A stretch of 64,000 nt of DNA, taken from the NCBI RefSeq assembly GCF_000018285.1, contig NC_009901.1, forward strand, positions 2,665,001-2,729,000, given 5' to 3'. The notes beneath the pieces were generated by a model that saw only the letters and a program-made list of their open reading frames with translations, was not told where the DNA came from and did no database searches. Positions 1-8,301 of the stretch are shown piece by piece; position 1 is the stretch's first letter; each line of letters begins with the position of its first letter. Both the position numbers and the translations under genes were made by a program. This DNA comes from Shewanella pealeana ATCC 700345 (GTDB lineage: Bacteria; Pseudomonadota; Gammaproteobacteria; Enterobacterales; Shewanellaceae).

Positions 1-344
1 GGGATAGCGGGGTAACAGTGCTTAAATGATAGAAATGACTCATCGATGCTGTAGATATGCTGCTCCGGTGCAAAACGGCCAATTACCTCCATCATTGCTG
101 CAGATAACGAGCCATAGAGCTCATAGTTTGAAGACAGCGCGATAACGCCTTTCTGCTCACACAGTTTCTGTGCTTCAAAGTAGGGACCAAACTTGTTAAT
201 TCCAGCCTCTTTGGCCAATCTGTTCGCCGCAACAATCATCCCGTCGTTGTTACTGAGCACTACGATAGGGCGGTTACGCCAGTCAGGCCTAAATACCTGC
301 TCGGCGCTGCAATAAAATGAGTTTGCATCCACAAGTGCATACAT
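1..344 (-). CDS. umuC: UmuC, translesion DNA polymerase V catalytic subunit (N-terminal part)
   Basis: This is the first 114 codons of a Y-family DNA polymerase; the rest lies beyond the left edge. The start reads MYALVDANSFYCSAEQVF, the usual UmuC opening. The metal-binding acids are visible as Asp6 and the SIDES motif (Asp101, Glu102). With processed UmuD it forms Pol V, which copies damaged DNA during the SOS response. The ATG lies two bases after the umuD stop, so the two genes form one transcript behind the LexA box at 771-786. Family assignment is firm; whether the gene is intact cannot be seen. Confidence 0.95.
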   Translation of the reverse strand, partial: MYALVDANSFYCSAEQVFRPDWRNRPIVVLSNNDGMIVAANRLAKEAGINKFGPYFEAQKLCEQKGVIALSSNYELYGSLSAAMMEVIGRFAPEQHIYSIDESFLSFKHCYPAI

Positions 345-346
345 GA

Positions 347-754
347 TTAATCGTTCTCTAAAATTGAGCTTCTACGATGACAGCGAATAGAACGTATAAC
401 CACGCCTTCAACACTAAAAGTATCGTGTTCAAGAATGGGCGTGCTCATGTGGGATTCGTTAGCGGATAGCAGTAATCGATTTACCTTATCGATAATCTTA
501 CAAACAAACGAGCCGTTGTAGTTGGCGACTATCACGTCTTGATTGCGAACCTCAACATGCCTATCGACAATTAAAATGTCACCATCAAAGATGCCAACAC
601 CTTGCATAGAGTCGCCATTGGCTTGGCCAATAAACGTTGAACTCGGATGTTCTATCAGTAACTCGTCAAGACTTAACGGCAGTTGCCGGTAATCGGTAGC
701 GGGGGACTCAAAGCCTGTAATGCCAGCACTGGCTGCAATCGGGATAATGTTCAT
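347..754 (-). CDS. umuD: UmuD, self-cleaving Pol V subunit (S24 peptidase)
   Basis: A 135-residue LexA/UmuD-type protein, close to the family length. It has the serine-lysine dyad of S24 peptidases: Ser49 in GDSM and Lys86 in VCKII, 37 residues apart as in E. coli UmuD (60 and 97). The autocleavage site is probably Ala10-Gly11 in the ASAGITGF segment. RecA-stimulated cleavage yields UmuD', the Pol V partner of UmuC. It is the first gene of umuDC and starts just below a perfect LexA operator. The N-terminus is shorter than in E. coli, as in many non-enteric homologues. Confidence 0.96.
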   Translation of the reverse strand: MNIIPIAASAGITGFESPATDYRQLPLSLDELLIEHPSSTFIGQANGDSMQGVGIFDGDILIVDRHVEVRNQDVIVANYNGSFVCKIIDKVNRLLLSANESHMSTPILEHDTFSVEGVVIRSIRCHRRSSILEND

Positions 755-770
755 GCTAAAAAATAATTAA

Positions 771-786
771 CTGTATGTTTATACAG
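771..786 (-). promoter_or_regulatory. LexA (SOS) operator of umuDC
   Basis: The 16-bp sequence CTGTATGTTTATACAG is a symmetric CTGT-N8-ACAG site matching the gammaproteobacterial LexA consensus. It sits 17 bp upstream of the umuD start codon, where bound LexA would block the promoter. SOS induction of umuDC is expected. Confidence 0.93.
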
Positions 787-984
787 TATAGTGGTTTTAT
801 ATCATTTTGCGCAATAAGGATGACAACTATCTGTGAGCAGTTTGCAGCATTCTCCTCTAATAACATGGTATTTAAAGACAGGTTTTCAATACTTACACTT
901 TTATTTACAATAGCTTTTATCGCTTCAAATTTATGTAAGATTATTCTTAGTGAATAATGAGAAGTATTTGTTGATCAATGAGTT

Positions 985-2334
985 GTGGTTGTGACTCTAG
1001 TCTATTTCTATTGCTGGATGTTAAATGATATGACAAGAAGATGTGCGCTCAGCATTTGTTTATCTTTTATTGTTTCTATATGTATAGTTAATTTATTCTT
1101 GACTGTTAATAAAGGTAAGTTGAATAGTAAGTTTTTAACTAACATCCTTTTTATTAGTGATGCAATATACCGTTTTAATGTAAACAGCCTTAACAGTAAG
1201 TACATTTCTCTACCATCAAATGATTTAAAACAGGGGGTCATAGTAAAAAATTCTGAAGCTAAAAAAATTCGAGACCTATCTGAACATATAGATAATCTAT
1301 TTGCTGTATTGAAAATCAATCCAATCATATCTAGCAACTTATGGACGGTCGCGAATGTATACCCAGAGTATGTCATTCCAAGGCCGTTTAGAGAGGAGTA
1401 CATAAACCTTTTTGATAAGGATTTTGCTGAGGAAAACTACCTAGAACGTATTTTAAAATTAGAAAATATTGAAGAAACACTAGAAGGAAGTGGTTTAACT
1501 GTATTTGAAACAGTGAGAGTTTTCGGTCCTTATATAGAAGAGGGAACCAATGAAGAGTTATTTTCAATTTATTACCCACTATATTTAGAAGGCGTTGTTT
1601 TTTCTGTTTTAGTTATTGATGTAAAAAGTAATTTTTTAAATGATTTCATAGAAAATTTTAATGATGAAGAATTTACTTGGTTTGAAATGTCAGATAAAGA
1701 CCGTCAAAACATCAGTACGATTATATACGAATCCTTAGCACTTAAGACCGAAGATAGAAAAGTGGGCCTAACAATAAAAACACCTACACTGTACAACTCT
1801 ATTGCCATTTTAATATGTACGCTAATCATACACGGCTGTTTTTTAATTGCTGCATACATTAGAAAGTTTTATGTCGAAAGCAGCATAGATAGGTTATCAG
1901 GCTTCTATCGAAAAGATGGTTTTATGAGTAAAAAAATGTCTGTTAACTCTATGTGCCTAATTGATATCGATCACTTTAAGAAAATCAATGATACATATGG
2001 ACACGTTGTTGGTGACATTGTGATTGCAGAAGTGGCTAATCGAATAAAAAACTCCATGCGCTCAACTGATCTCGCTATCCGCTGGGGTGGCGAAGAGTTT
2101 GTGGTTATTTTTAATGGTGAACTGTCTTTCGAGCAATTCAATAGCAAAGCCAATGGTTTATTGAGCACGATAAATAGTGAAACCATCAATGATATAGCCG
2201 TCACTATATCTATAGGTGCTATTTACTCCCAGTCTGAAATGAAATTGCAGGAAGCATTTCATCTTTCTGACGAAGCTCTTTATGAGTCGAAGAACTCTGG
2301 ACGAAATAAAGTCACTATTCATCGTCATAGCTGA
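985..2334 (+). CDS. Membrane-bound diguanylate cyclase (GGDEF)
   Basis: A 449-residue sensor diguanylate cyclase that would make cyclic di-GMP from GTP. From the first possible start (GTG at 985), a membrane helix lies at about 18-41, an extracytoplasmic sensor region of roughly 230 residues follows without a domain I recognise, a second helix lies at about 272-293, and the GGDEF domain fills 300-449. The active-site loop is GGEEF at 368-372. An RSTD inhibitory I-site lies five residues before it, so product feedback is likely. ATGs at 1018 or 1030 are alternative starts that keep both helices; no ribosome site decides among them. The gene is more AT-rich than the core genes of the window. 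Confidence 0.9.
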   Translation: MVVTLVYFYCWMLNDMTRRCALSICLSFIVSICIVNLFLTVNKGKLNSKFLTNILFISDAIYRFNVNSLNSKYISLPSNDLKQGVIVKNSEAKKIRDLSEHIDNLFAVLKINPIISSNLWTVANVYPEYVIPRPFREEYINLFDKDFAEENYLERILKLENIEETLEGSGLTVFETVRVFGPYIEEGTNEELFSIYYPLYLEGVVFSVLVIDVKSNFLNDFIENFNDEEFTWFEMSDKDRQNISTIIYESLALKTEDRKVGLTIKTPTLYNSIAILICTLIIHGCFLIAAYIRKFYVESSIDRLSGFYRKDGFMSKKMSVNSMCLIDIDHFKKINDTYGHVVGDIVIAEVANRIKNSMRSTDLAIRWGGEEFVVIFNGELSFEQFNSKANGLLSTINSETINDIAVTISIGAIYSQSEMKLQEAFHLSDEALYESKNSGRNKVTIHRHS

Positions 2335-2452
2335 GTGATAGTGCATCTAATTATCACGTAGCATTCAACAATGCTAAGCTTAGCGAGCAATCCATTGCAA
2401 TGTTTCAAGATAAGCAATTCAAACTAATCAAATTCGGTAGGACGTGCTGGCA

Positions 2453-3331
2453 ATGCCCATCCCAAAAATCGGCTTTAACCATGAAAAATCCAATCAAGCC
2501 GAGTTTGAAATCATTGAGCTTGCTTCTCTACTTTCGAGACCTAGCCTAGATCACGAGCCTCAAATGCCCCATAGGGTGAGCTTTTTCATGTTCATCTGTA
2601 TTGAAGCCGGGCAAGGTAGCCACATGGTGGATTTTGAGGAGTATCCATTCGAACCCGGCTCAATTATCTTTGTGCAGCGTGAACAAGTACACAGCTTTGA
2701 TCTGTCATCGAAACCACAAGGTAAAATATTACTCTTCACTCAAGCCTTTTTAGACCGCCTGCATAGCAATATGCGCTTGCCAAATTATACGCCTACGCAT
2801 CTTAACGCCTCCCATTCACCGCAGGCCCAGCTGAGCGAGCTTGATCGCAAGCGTACTCGCACATTAATCGCTGAAATGATTACCGAGCAGCAACAAGAGA
2901 ACTGTGAGCCCTTAATCATCATGTATCTTTTCTCTGCACTCGCGTTGATTTTTCATCGCTTACGCCCAGAGTCCGTTCACGATAGGCTTACGGTGGAACA
3001 AAATGTTCGCTTAGCGCGATTTTTTGAACTGATGCAGCAAAACTTTTCGCGGGTGCGTGACGCCAACTGGTACGCACATCGACTCAACACCACCTATAAA
3101 ACCCTTAACCAAGTATGTAAGTTGGCAACGGGTTTAACCGCAAAGCAGATGATTGACGCCTTTACAGTCGTTGAGATGAAAAGGCGCTTAGTGGTTAATA
3201 GTACAGCTTCACAACAGATGGCCTATGACTTCGGTTTCGAAGATGCCAGTAACTTTGTTAAATATTTTAAGAATCTCACCGGGCTAACGCCGACACAATT
3301 TCAGACCAAATACCGTAAACCTGTTCTATAG
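2453..3331 (+). CDS. AraC-family transcriptional regulator
   Basis: A 292-residue regulator with a cupin-like N-terminal sensor region (about 40-130) and a C-terminal AraC helix-turn-helix pair (about 190-290). The segment GFEDASNFVKYFKNLTG followed by TPTQFQ is the typical second HTH of the family. The ATG at 2453 lies 10 bp after an AGGA ribosome site; an upstream in-frame GTG at 2444 is possible. The next gene, a lipoprotein about 170 bp downstream on the same strand, is a plausible target, but that is inference from position. Confidence 0.88.
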   Translation: MPIPKIGFNHEKSNQAEFEIIELASLLSRPSLDHEPQMPHRVSFFMFICIEAGQGSHMVDFEEYPFEPGSIIFVQREQVHSFDLSSKPQGKILLFTQAFLDRLHSNMRLPNYTPTHLNASHSPQAQLSELDRKRTRTLIAEMITEQQQENCEPLIIMYLFSALALIFHRLRPESVHDRLTVEQNVRLARFFELMQQNFSRVRDANWYAHRLNTTYKTLNQVCKLATGLTAKQMIDAFTVVEMKRRLVVNSTASQQMAYDFGFEDASNFVKYFKNLTGLTPTQFQTKYRKPVL

Positions 3332-3505
3332 CGGTAACTGCTTAAACCCACATTGTCCCAAACCCACCAATTGTCATAATTTTCAGTCGGTTAGCGTTAA
3401 AGCTATCTGCAAGGTTCGATATTGACCATTTTCCGGCACAGTTCCACACTGCAAAAAAATCCCTTGTCTACTAACCTATAATTCATTCAGGCAAGGACGG
3501 AAGCA

Positions 3506-4372
3506 ATGAATAAACTATCAAAAATGTTCACACAAACATTAACTGTAATTGGCGTAATGGGTCTCGTGGCCTGTTCTCATTTAACATCGGAGTCAGAGTC
3601 TATGAGCAATAAAGAGAAAGCGGTAGCCGTAATTGCAAGCATCGAAACAGGCGACCCAGCAGCAATCAACTACATTAATGCAGCGCAATATACGCAACAT
3701 AATCTAGCCGTTGGTGATGGATTAGCGGGATTTGGAGAGGTGCTACAGGCCCTGCCAGAAGGCAGCGCGAAAGCCGGTGTTAAGCGAGCAATTCAAGACG
3801 ATAATTACGTTGTGCTTCATACTGAATACAACTTTTTTGGACCTAAAGTCGGTTTTGATGTATTCCGCTTTGAAGATGGCAAAATTGTTGAGCACTGGGA
3901 TAACTTACAAGTAATTGCACCAGTAAATCCAAGCGGACACACTCAGCTTGACGGCAGCACGGCCATTACCGACTTAGATAAGACGGCAGAGAACAAAGCT
4001 ATAGTCGCAGACTTTGTTAATACCATCTTGATGAATGGCGACATGAGCCAGATAAACAAGTTCATCGACAACGAAGACAGCGCATACATACAACACAACC
4101 CAGGGATCGGCGATGGCTTAAGCGGTCTTGGTAAGGCACTCGAAGAGCTGGCTAATGCAGGGCTTACGATGAAGTATGACACAAATCATAAAATTCTCGG
4201 GGAGGGCAATTTTGTAGTCTCTATTAGTGAAGGTATCTTCGCCAATGAACATGTGGCCTTCTACGACTTATTCCGTCTCGAGAACGGTAAAATCGTTGAG
4301 CACTGGGACACTATCGAAACGATTCCAGCTCAATCGGAGTGGAAAAATACTAACGGTAAATTTGGTTTCTAA
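3506..4372 (+). CDS. Lipoprotein with two tandem NTF2/SnoaL-like domains
   Basis: A 288-residue protein with a lipoprotein signal peptide; the lipobox LVAC places the modified cysteine at residue 23. The mature part is two repeats of an NTF2/SnoaL-like fold, about 36-145 and 160-280. Each contains a YxQHN..(V/I)GDGL(A/S)G(F/L)G segment and ends with GKIVEHWD, the conserved end of SnoaL-like hydroxylase/aldolase-like proteins. The repeat therefore arose by internal duplication. Function is unknown; membership of this fold often means a small-molecule-binding or catalytic pocket. It follows an AraC regulator and is closed by a hairpin at 4508-4547. Confidence 0.82.
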   Translation: MNKLSKMFTQTLTVIGVMGLVACSHLTSESESMSNKEKAVAVIASIETGDPAAINYINAAQYTQHNLAVGDGLAGFGEVLQALPEGSAKAGVKRAIQDDNYVVLHTEYNFFGPKVGFDVFRFEDGKIVEHWDNLQVIAPVNPSGHTQLDGSTAITDLDKTAENKAIVADFVNTILMNGDMSQINKFIDNEDSAYIQHNPGIGDGLSGLGKALEELANAGLTMKYDTNHKILGEGNFVVSISEGIFANEHVAFYDLFRLENGKIVEHWDTIETIPAQSEWKNTNGKFGF

Positions 4373-4507
4373 CGTGCTCTAGAATGGCTATTTAGTGCGG
4401 TTATTTATACTGCTACTTAACATTAATACAGTTACTTAGCACAGCTATTTAGCACAGCCAATACTCATCGCGAGTACAACGCTAGTAAACATGCTAGCAC
4501 CAAGTAA

Positions 4508-4547
4508 GCCGTTAGCTATCACATGGATAGTTAGCGGCCTTTTTATT
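4508..4547 (+). terminator. Rho-independent terminator after the NTF2-like lipoprotein gene
   Basis: GCCGTTAGCTATC pairs (with two G-T pairs) with GATAGTTAGCGGC across a 4-nt loop and is followed by TTTTTATT. It separates the lipoprotein gene from the macrodomain operon. Confidence 0.75.
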
Positions 4548-4573
4548 CGTGTAAGCATCAGAGTGAAGTGACA

Positions 4574-5488
4574 ATGACAGTGAAAGTGAAAGTGACCAGA
4601 CTCAATATCCAAGATTATGCTCAGCAAATAGCACTCTATGAGCCATTTAAACCGGACTTAAGCTCCCCAAAAAGCAAGGCCCAATTAGTGAGCGAGCTAC
4701 TTAACCAGCTCTCTGAGGTTTTGGTTTCACTCGGGATCACACATTTTCAAGATCACGACGCTCAAAGTCAGCGCATACTATTAGATAACGCCATGACGGT
4801 TTTGCCTGCAAATTATTTGTCAGCAGAGAGTACGGATGCACTGACTCAACTACTACAGATAGAAAGCGCCGAACGTGAGAGAACCGATGTAACAGACATA
4901 GCTGCAAAACCTTTTGTAATCATAGGCGATACTAAAATAATCCTATGGAAAGGAGACATAACCACACTCGCGGTTGACGCTATAGTGAATGCCGCCAATA
5001 ACCAAATGCTTGGCTGTTTTCAACCTCAGCATAAGTGCATCGATAACGCTATTCATAATCGAGCTGGGGCGCAGTTAAGAGCCGATTGTGAGGTGATTAT
5101 GGAGCTACAAGGCAATATTGAAGAGACTGGCATAGCAAAGATCACCCGAGCTTATAACTTGCCCTCTAAATTTGTGATCCATACCGTTGGGCCTATTGTA
5201 CAAAATATGATTCAGCCGATACACGCAGGACAACTCGCGTCCAGCTATCGCAGTATTTTAACCCTAGCAAAGCAAACTGAGCGTATTCGCAGTCTAGCTT
5301 TCTGCTCTATATCAACCGGTATTTTTGGCTACCCGATTGAACAAGCCACACGAGTCGCACTCGATACCGTGACTCAGTGGTTAATGGAGAATCCAGATCA
5401 ATTCGATACAATAGTCTTCAACGTATTTAGTGAGTACGACCACCATGTATACCAATCAGCACTGGAGGATTATGTATGTCAGCTTTGA
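4574..5488 (+). CDS. Zinc-type macrodomain protein (predicted ADP-ribosyl hydrolase, SirTM partner)
   Basis: A roughly 304-residue protein with a helical N-terminal extension (1-110) and a macrodomain (about 112-305). The ADP-ribose-binding motifs are visible: KGDIT, NAANN near residue 143 and the STGIFGYP loop near 252. The segment GCFQPQHKCIDNAIH carries the Cys, His and Cys expected of the zinc-binding macrodomains that are co-encoded with class M sirtuins. Known members remove ADP-ribose from the protein modified by SirTM. The coding end overlaps the sirtuin start by 13 bp, so translation is coupled. ATG 4574 is preferred over GTG 4568. Usual partners GcvH-L and LplA2 are not beside it. 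Confidence 0.88.
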   Translation: MTVKVKVTRLNIQDYAQQIALYEPFKPDLSSPKSKAQLVSELLNQLSEVLVSLGITHFQDHDAQSQRILLDNAMTVLPANYLSAESTDALTQLLQIESAERERTDVTDIAAKPFVIIGDTKIILWKGDITTLAVDAIVNAANNQMLGCFQPQHKCIDNAIHNRAGAQLRADCEVIMELQGNIEETGIAKITRAYNLPSKFVIHTVGPIVQNMIQPIHAGQLASSYRSILTLAKQTERIRSLAFCSISTGIFGYPIEQATRVALDTVTQWLMENPDQFDTIVFNVFSEYDHHVYQSALEDYVCQL

Positions 5489-6345
5489 ATGCTAAAGCGC
5501 TCGATCAAAACACCTTAACCAGCATACCTGCGCTATTGAACCAGGCCGATGCGATTCTCATTGGAGCCGGCGCAGGCTTGAGTGCTGCAGCGGGAATTAA
5601 TTACCTCGATCAGGATAAATTTGCACAAGTATTTCCTGGTTGGGTTAAAAAGGGCTTCACGGCCCAATATCAGCTGATGGGCTACCCACACTGGACTCAG
5701 TTAGAGCAATGGGGATATTACAAGGCACACCTTGAATATGTGTACTTTGGTCAAGATGACAATCAACTATATCGACAATTACGGCGCGCCGTAGCTGACA
5801 AAGACTACTTTGTGATGACATCAAATGTTGATGGTCTTTTCTACAAGAATGGCTTTGATAAAAACCGATTTTACTCACCTCAAGGGGACTATGGAAAAAT
5901 CCAATGTACAACGCCATGTAGCGACCAAGTCTGGGATATTCGCCCCTTTTTAGACCAGATGGAAGCTTACTATGATGCCGATGAGCAAGTGTTAACAGAT
6001 GAAATTGCGATTCCTCGCTGTCCAAATTGTGGCGGTGAGATGTTTATCCACGCTAGAATTGATGGCTCATTTATCGATTCGGTCCATGAGCCTGAAAGAA
6101 TCAAGCTTATAGATTGGTTAAACCAGGTCGCAGATAAGCAACTTCTGTTGCTCGACTTGGGCTCAGGCTTTAATACTCCTACAGTCATTAGAATGCCAAT
6201 GGAGCAAATTACAATGAGTCTGCCTAATGCAAATCTGATTAGAGTCAATCTAGATCATGCTGAAGTGCCTGCAAAACTTGCAACCAAAGCGATAGGAATA
6301 GAAGCCGATTTAAATGAGTTCATTGAAGTTCTCACAGCGAGTTAA
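5476..6345 (+). CDS. SirTM-type (class M) sirtuin, predicted protein ADP-ribosyltransferase
   Basis: A 289-residue Sir2-fold protein. The NAD motif GAGAGLSAAAGI is at 31-42 and the SNVDG motif at 116-120. Where classical sirtuins have the catalytic histidine (HG), this protein has Gln136 in SPQGDYG. Asn117, Asp119 and Gln136 correspond to the conserved trio of class M sirtuins, which ADP-ribosylate rather than deacetylate. A four-cysteine zinc site is visible as CTTPC and CPNC. A GGAGG ribosome site lies inside the end of the macrodomain gene. The usual substrate in Gram-positive operons is a lipoylated GcvH-like protein; none is adjacent, so the target here is unknown. Confidence 0.88.
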   Translation: MSALNAKALDQNTLTSIPALLNQADAILIGAGAGLSAAAGINYLDQDKFAQVFPGWVKKGFTAQYQLMGYPHWTQLEQWGYYKAHLEYVYFGQDDNQLYRQLRRAVADKDYFVMTSNVDGLFYKNGFDKNRFYSPQGDYGKIQCTTPCSDQVWDIRPFLDQMEAYYDADEQVLTDEIAIPRCPNCGGEMFIHARIDGSFIDSVHEPERIKLIDWLNQVADKQLLLLDLGSGFNTPTVIRMPMEQITMSLPNANLIRVNLDHAEVPAKLATKAIGIEADLNEFIEVLTAS

Positions 6346-6676
6346 GATAAATTGAGACTACATTTGATAGGTAATAAAACGGGTTAAACTTGTAGAGTAG
6401 GGAGCTTGGGGACTAATTAACTGGGCGCACAGTACTTGATTAAACCCTAATTGACTCAGCAATCGTTGACCATAGAGCGTCTGAACAATTTACTCAAACT
6501 CTCTAAGTACCCAAGCCCCCAAAATAAGCTCCCCAAACTCATCAATCCAGCCGAGCGACTCAGCTTTACGGTCTTATAGGTCAATGGCTTAAATCAGTTG
6601 AAACAGTTAAAATCTGGTCGAAACTGTACACAAATGTTATGTATAGCGGAGCATATTTACTCATACGTTATGGTAA
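6346..6676. other. Intergenic stretch without a recognised gene
   Basis: About 330 bp between the sirtuin gene and a convergent membrane-protein gene. I see no open reading frame of note and no clear terminator. A loose inverted repeat exists: GGGAGCTTGGGG near 6400 against AAGCTCCCC near 6525. Confidence 0.5.
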
Positions 6677-7060
6677 TCAGCAAGCGTCACTAAGATGAAT
6701 GTTTTTATAGATAAATAAGGTGCATATAGAGCCAGCCAAAATAAAAGGTATAGCCCCCCAAAGTAGCCAACCATTCATTATCTCTGCGTATAAAATAACC
6801 ATAGCGTTTATTATGATGACGGTAGATGTGCTCAGTATGGCGCTTTTGCTATGAGCAGAGAAACTACGAGCAGAATCAAAAAATAATTTATGAATACAAT
6901 ACCAAATAAAGCTCAGTGTGGTGCCATATGTCAAAAAGCCAAATAATCCGACGAGTAAAATGAAATTACTATCGATACCGCTAATAAAAATAGCAGTAAA
7001 AATAGTGATAATGAACGATGCGAACAAAGCTGATGTAAGTAGGTTGGCGTAGTCTTTCAT
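6677..7060 (-). CDS. Small hypothetical membrane protein
   Basis: A 127-residue protein with four probable membrane helices, at about 12-30, 34-54, 72-92 and 96-116, and short polar loops. I do not recognise the family. It is alone on the minus strand between the SirTM operon and a VOC-family gene. A role cannot be inferred. Confidence 0.6.
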   Translation of the reverse strand: MKDYANLLTSALFASFIITIFTAIFISGIDSNFILLVGLFGFLTYGTTLSFIWYCIHKLFFDSARSFSAHSKSAILSTSTVIIINAMVILYAEIMNGWLLWGAIPFILAGSICTLFIYKNIHLSDAC

Positions 7061-7302
7061 TCTGTTTTTTAATTGACTAAAGTTAACGGCAGTTGATAAA
7101 TTGATGAAAGTGTACTCTACGGTTCACATCTCGTCATGCACATTCGGCCATTAAGATCAACGTACTAGGGTTCAAGTGGCCCCTCGATTTATCTGAAGAC
7201 TATTAACCTAAGGGTAGGTGTTAACTACTTCAATATTTCTTTAGACAAGAAACTCTATAAAAACTCCCCCATCAATTGGACGTAATTACACAGGAAAGTG
7301 TT

Positions 7303-7686
7303 ATGCATAAAAGTAGATTAGCTGCATTGGTAATAGACAGCAAAGTTGATGATATTGAGGAAGCTAATATCTTTTGGGAGCAGGCACTAGGACTTGAATG
7401 CGTGCGTTCAAGTGAAGACTGGTCTTCAAGATATTCACACCTTAACGCACCCGATGATCAACCTCATATATTGATTCAAAAAACAACTCATGAGAGTCGA
7501 GTTCATCTTGATATCGAGACAGATGATATCACTGCTGAAGTGACGCGCTTGAAGGCTTTAGGTGCGAAAATTATAGAAAAGTTTGAGCGCTGGGTCGTGA
7601 TGCAAGCACCGACAGGTCATCGATTTTGCGTAGTGAATCCTCAAAGAAAAGACTTTAACGATTCGGACAATGTTAATGTTTGGTAA
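7303..7686 (+). CDS. VOC (glyoxalase/bleomycin-resistance-like) family protein
   Basis: A 127-residue protein with the paired beta-alpha-beta-beta-beta pattern of the vicinal oxygen chelate superfamily. The segments FWEQALGLECV and HLDIETDDITAEVTRLKALGA, then a C-terminal GHRFCVVNPQ, match small glyoxalase-like proteins that resemble pterin-dehydratase/VOC annotations. The ATG at 7303 follows a clear CAGGAAAG ribosome site, so the upstream TTG at 7276 is not used. The family is broad (metal-dependent enzymes or binding proteins), so substrate is unknown. It stands alone. Confidence 0.82.
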   Translation: MHKSRLAALVIDSKVDDIEEANIFWEQALGLECVRSSEDWSSRYSHLNAPDDQPHILIQKTTHESRVHLDIETDDITAEVTRLKALGAKIIEKFERWVVMQAPTGHRFCVVNPQRKDFNDSDNVNVW

Positions 7687-8301
7687 CAATTTAACTTGCA
7701 GCCTCTAAAATGAAGCCAATAACAATAAAAATGGCACCTGATACCTAAAGACTAACTCATGAAACCGAGCTCATGAAGGTTCATGAACTGAATAAATGGG
7801 TAAGGGCAGTAGTAAGGTGAGTTTTCACCTTAACGCTACCCCGTAGAGGGAAATGATTTACGTAAGCGCTTAATAACCTTGAACTAACTTCTGAATTAAA
7901 CAAGGTCAAGGCTTTTAACAATAATAGCCTTGAGTGAAGTGAATTTAATAGAGCAGGGACTTAAAGAAAGGTTGAAATTAAGCCATTGTCAGATGTTGGT
8001 TTATATGCCTGTATGGCTAGTTAACCGTTTACTTAGTTTGGATGAGAAAGTTTGGTCGAAAAAATTCCATATGATGTCTCTAATGGCACAGTATGTTGAG
8101 CATTACCCCTAGGACAAGATAACCGGCACCAAATCCAACACAATAGCAACATTATGCAAGTCACATCGCATTTTAGCCCGCATGAAAAAGCTCTCTAGGT
8201 CAGCACTTGATAATCTTAAATCGTCGATGCTATGGTGGTTAATTGTTACCACTTTGTTGTGTCAGCTGTTATTTAACAGATTGACTTAGGGTTCTATTTT
8301 T
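7687..8301. other. Intergenic region with short repeats and an unsupported small frame
   Basis: About 615 bp without a convincing gene. There are three TCATGA hexamers in a row (7758-7785) and an 8-bp perfect hairpin, TAAGGTGA-GTTT-TCACCTTA, at 7813-7832, without a T tract. A 60-codon frame starting with TTG at 7930 has no ribosome site and no family resemblance I recognise. The promoter of the 8302 operon should lie near its end. Confidence 0.45.

Noticed and set aside
775..957. A 60-codon plus-strand frame over the umuD promoter
   Set aside because: It overlaps the LexA operator, starts inside it and has no ribosome site.
1008..1403. A 131-codon minus-strand frame within the diguanylate cyclase gene
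   Set aside because: It is antisense to a clear GGDEF gene and has no family features.
7930..8112. A 60-codon frame before the dioxygenase operon
   Set aside because: It starts with TTG, has no ribosome site, and I recognise nothing in its protein.
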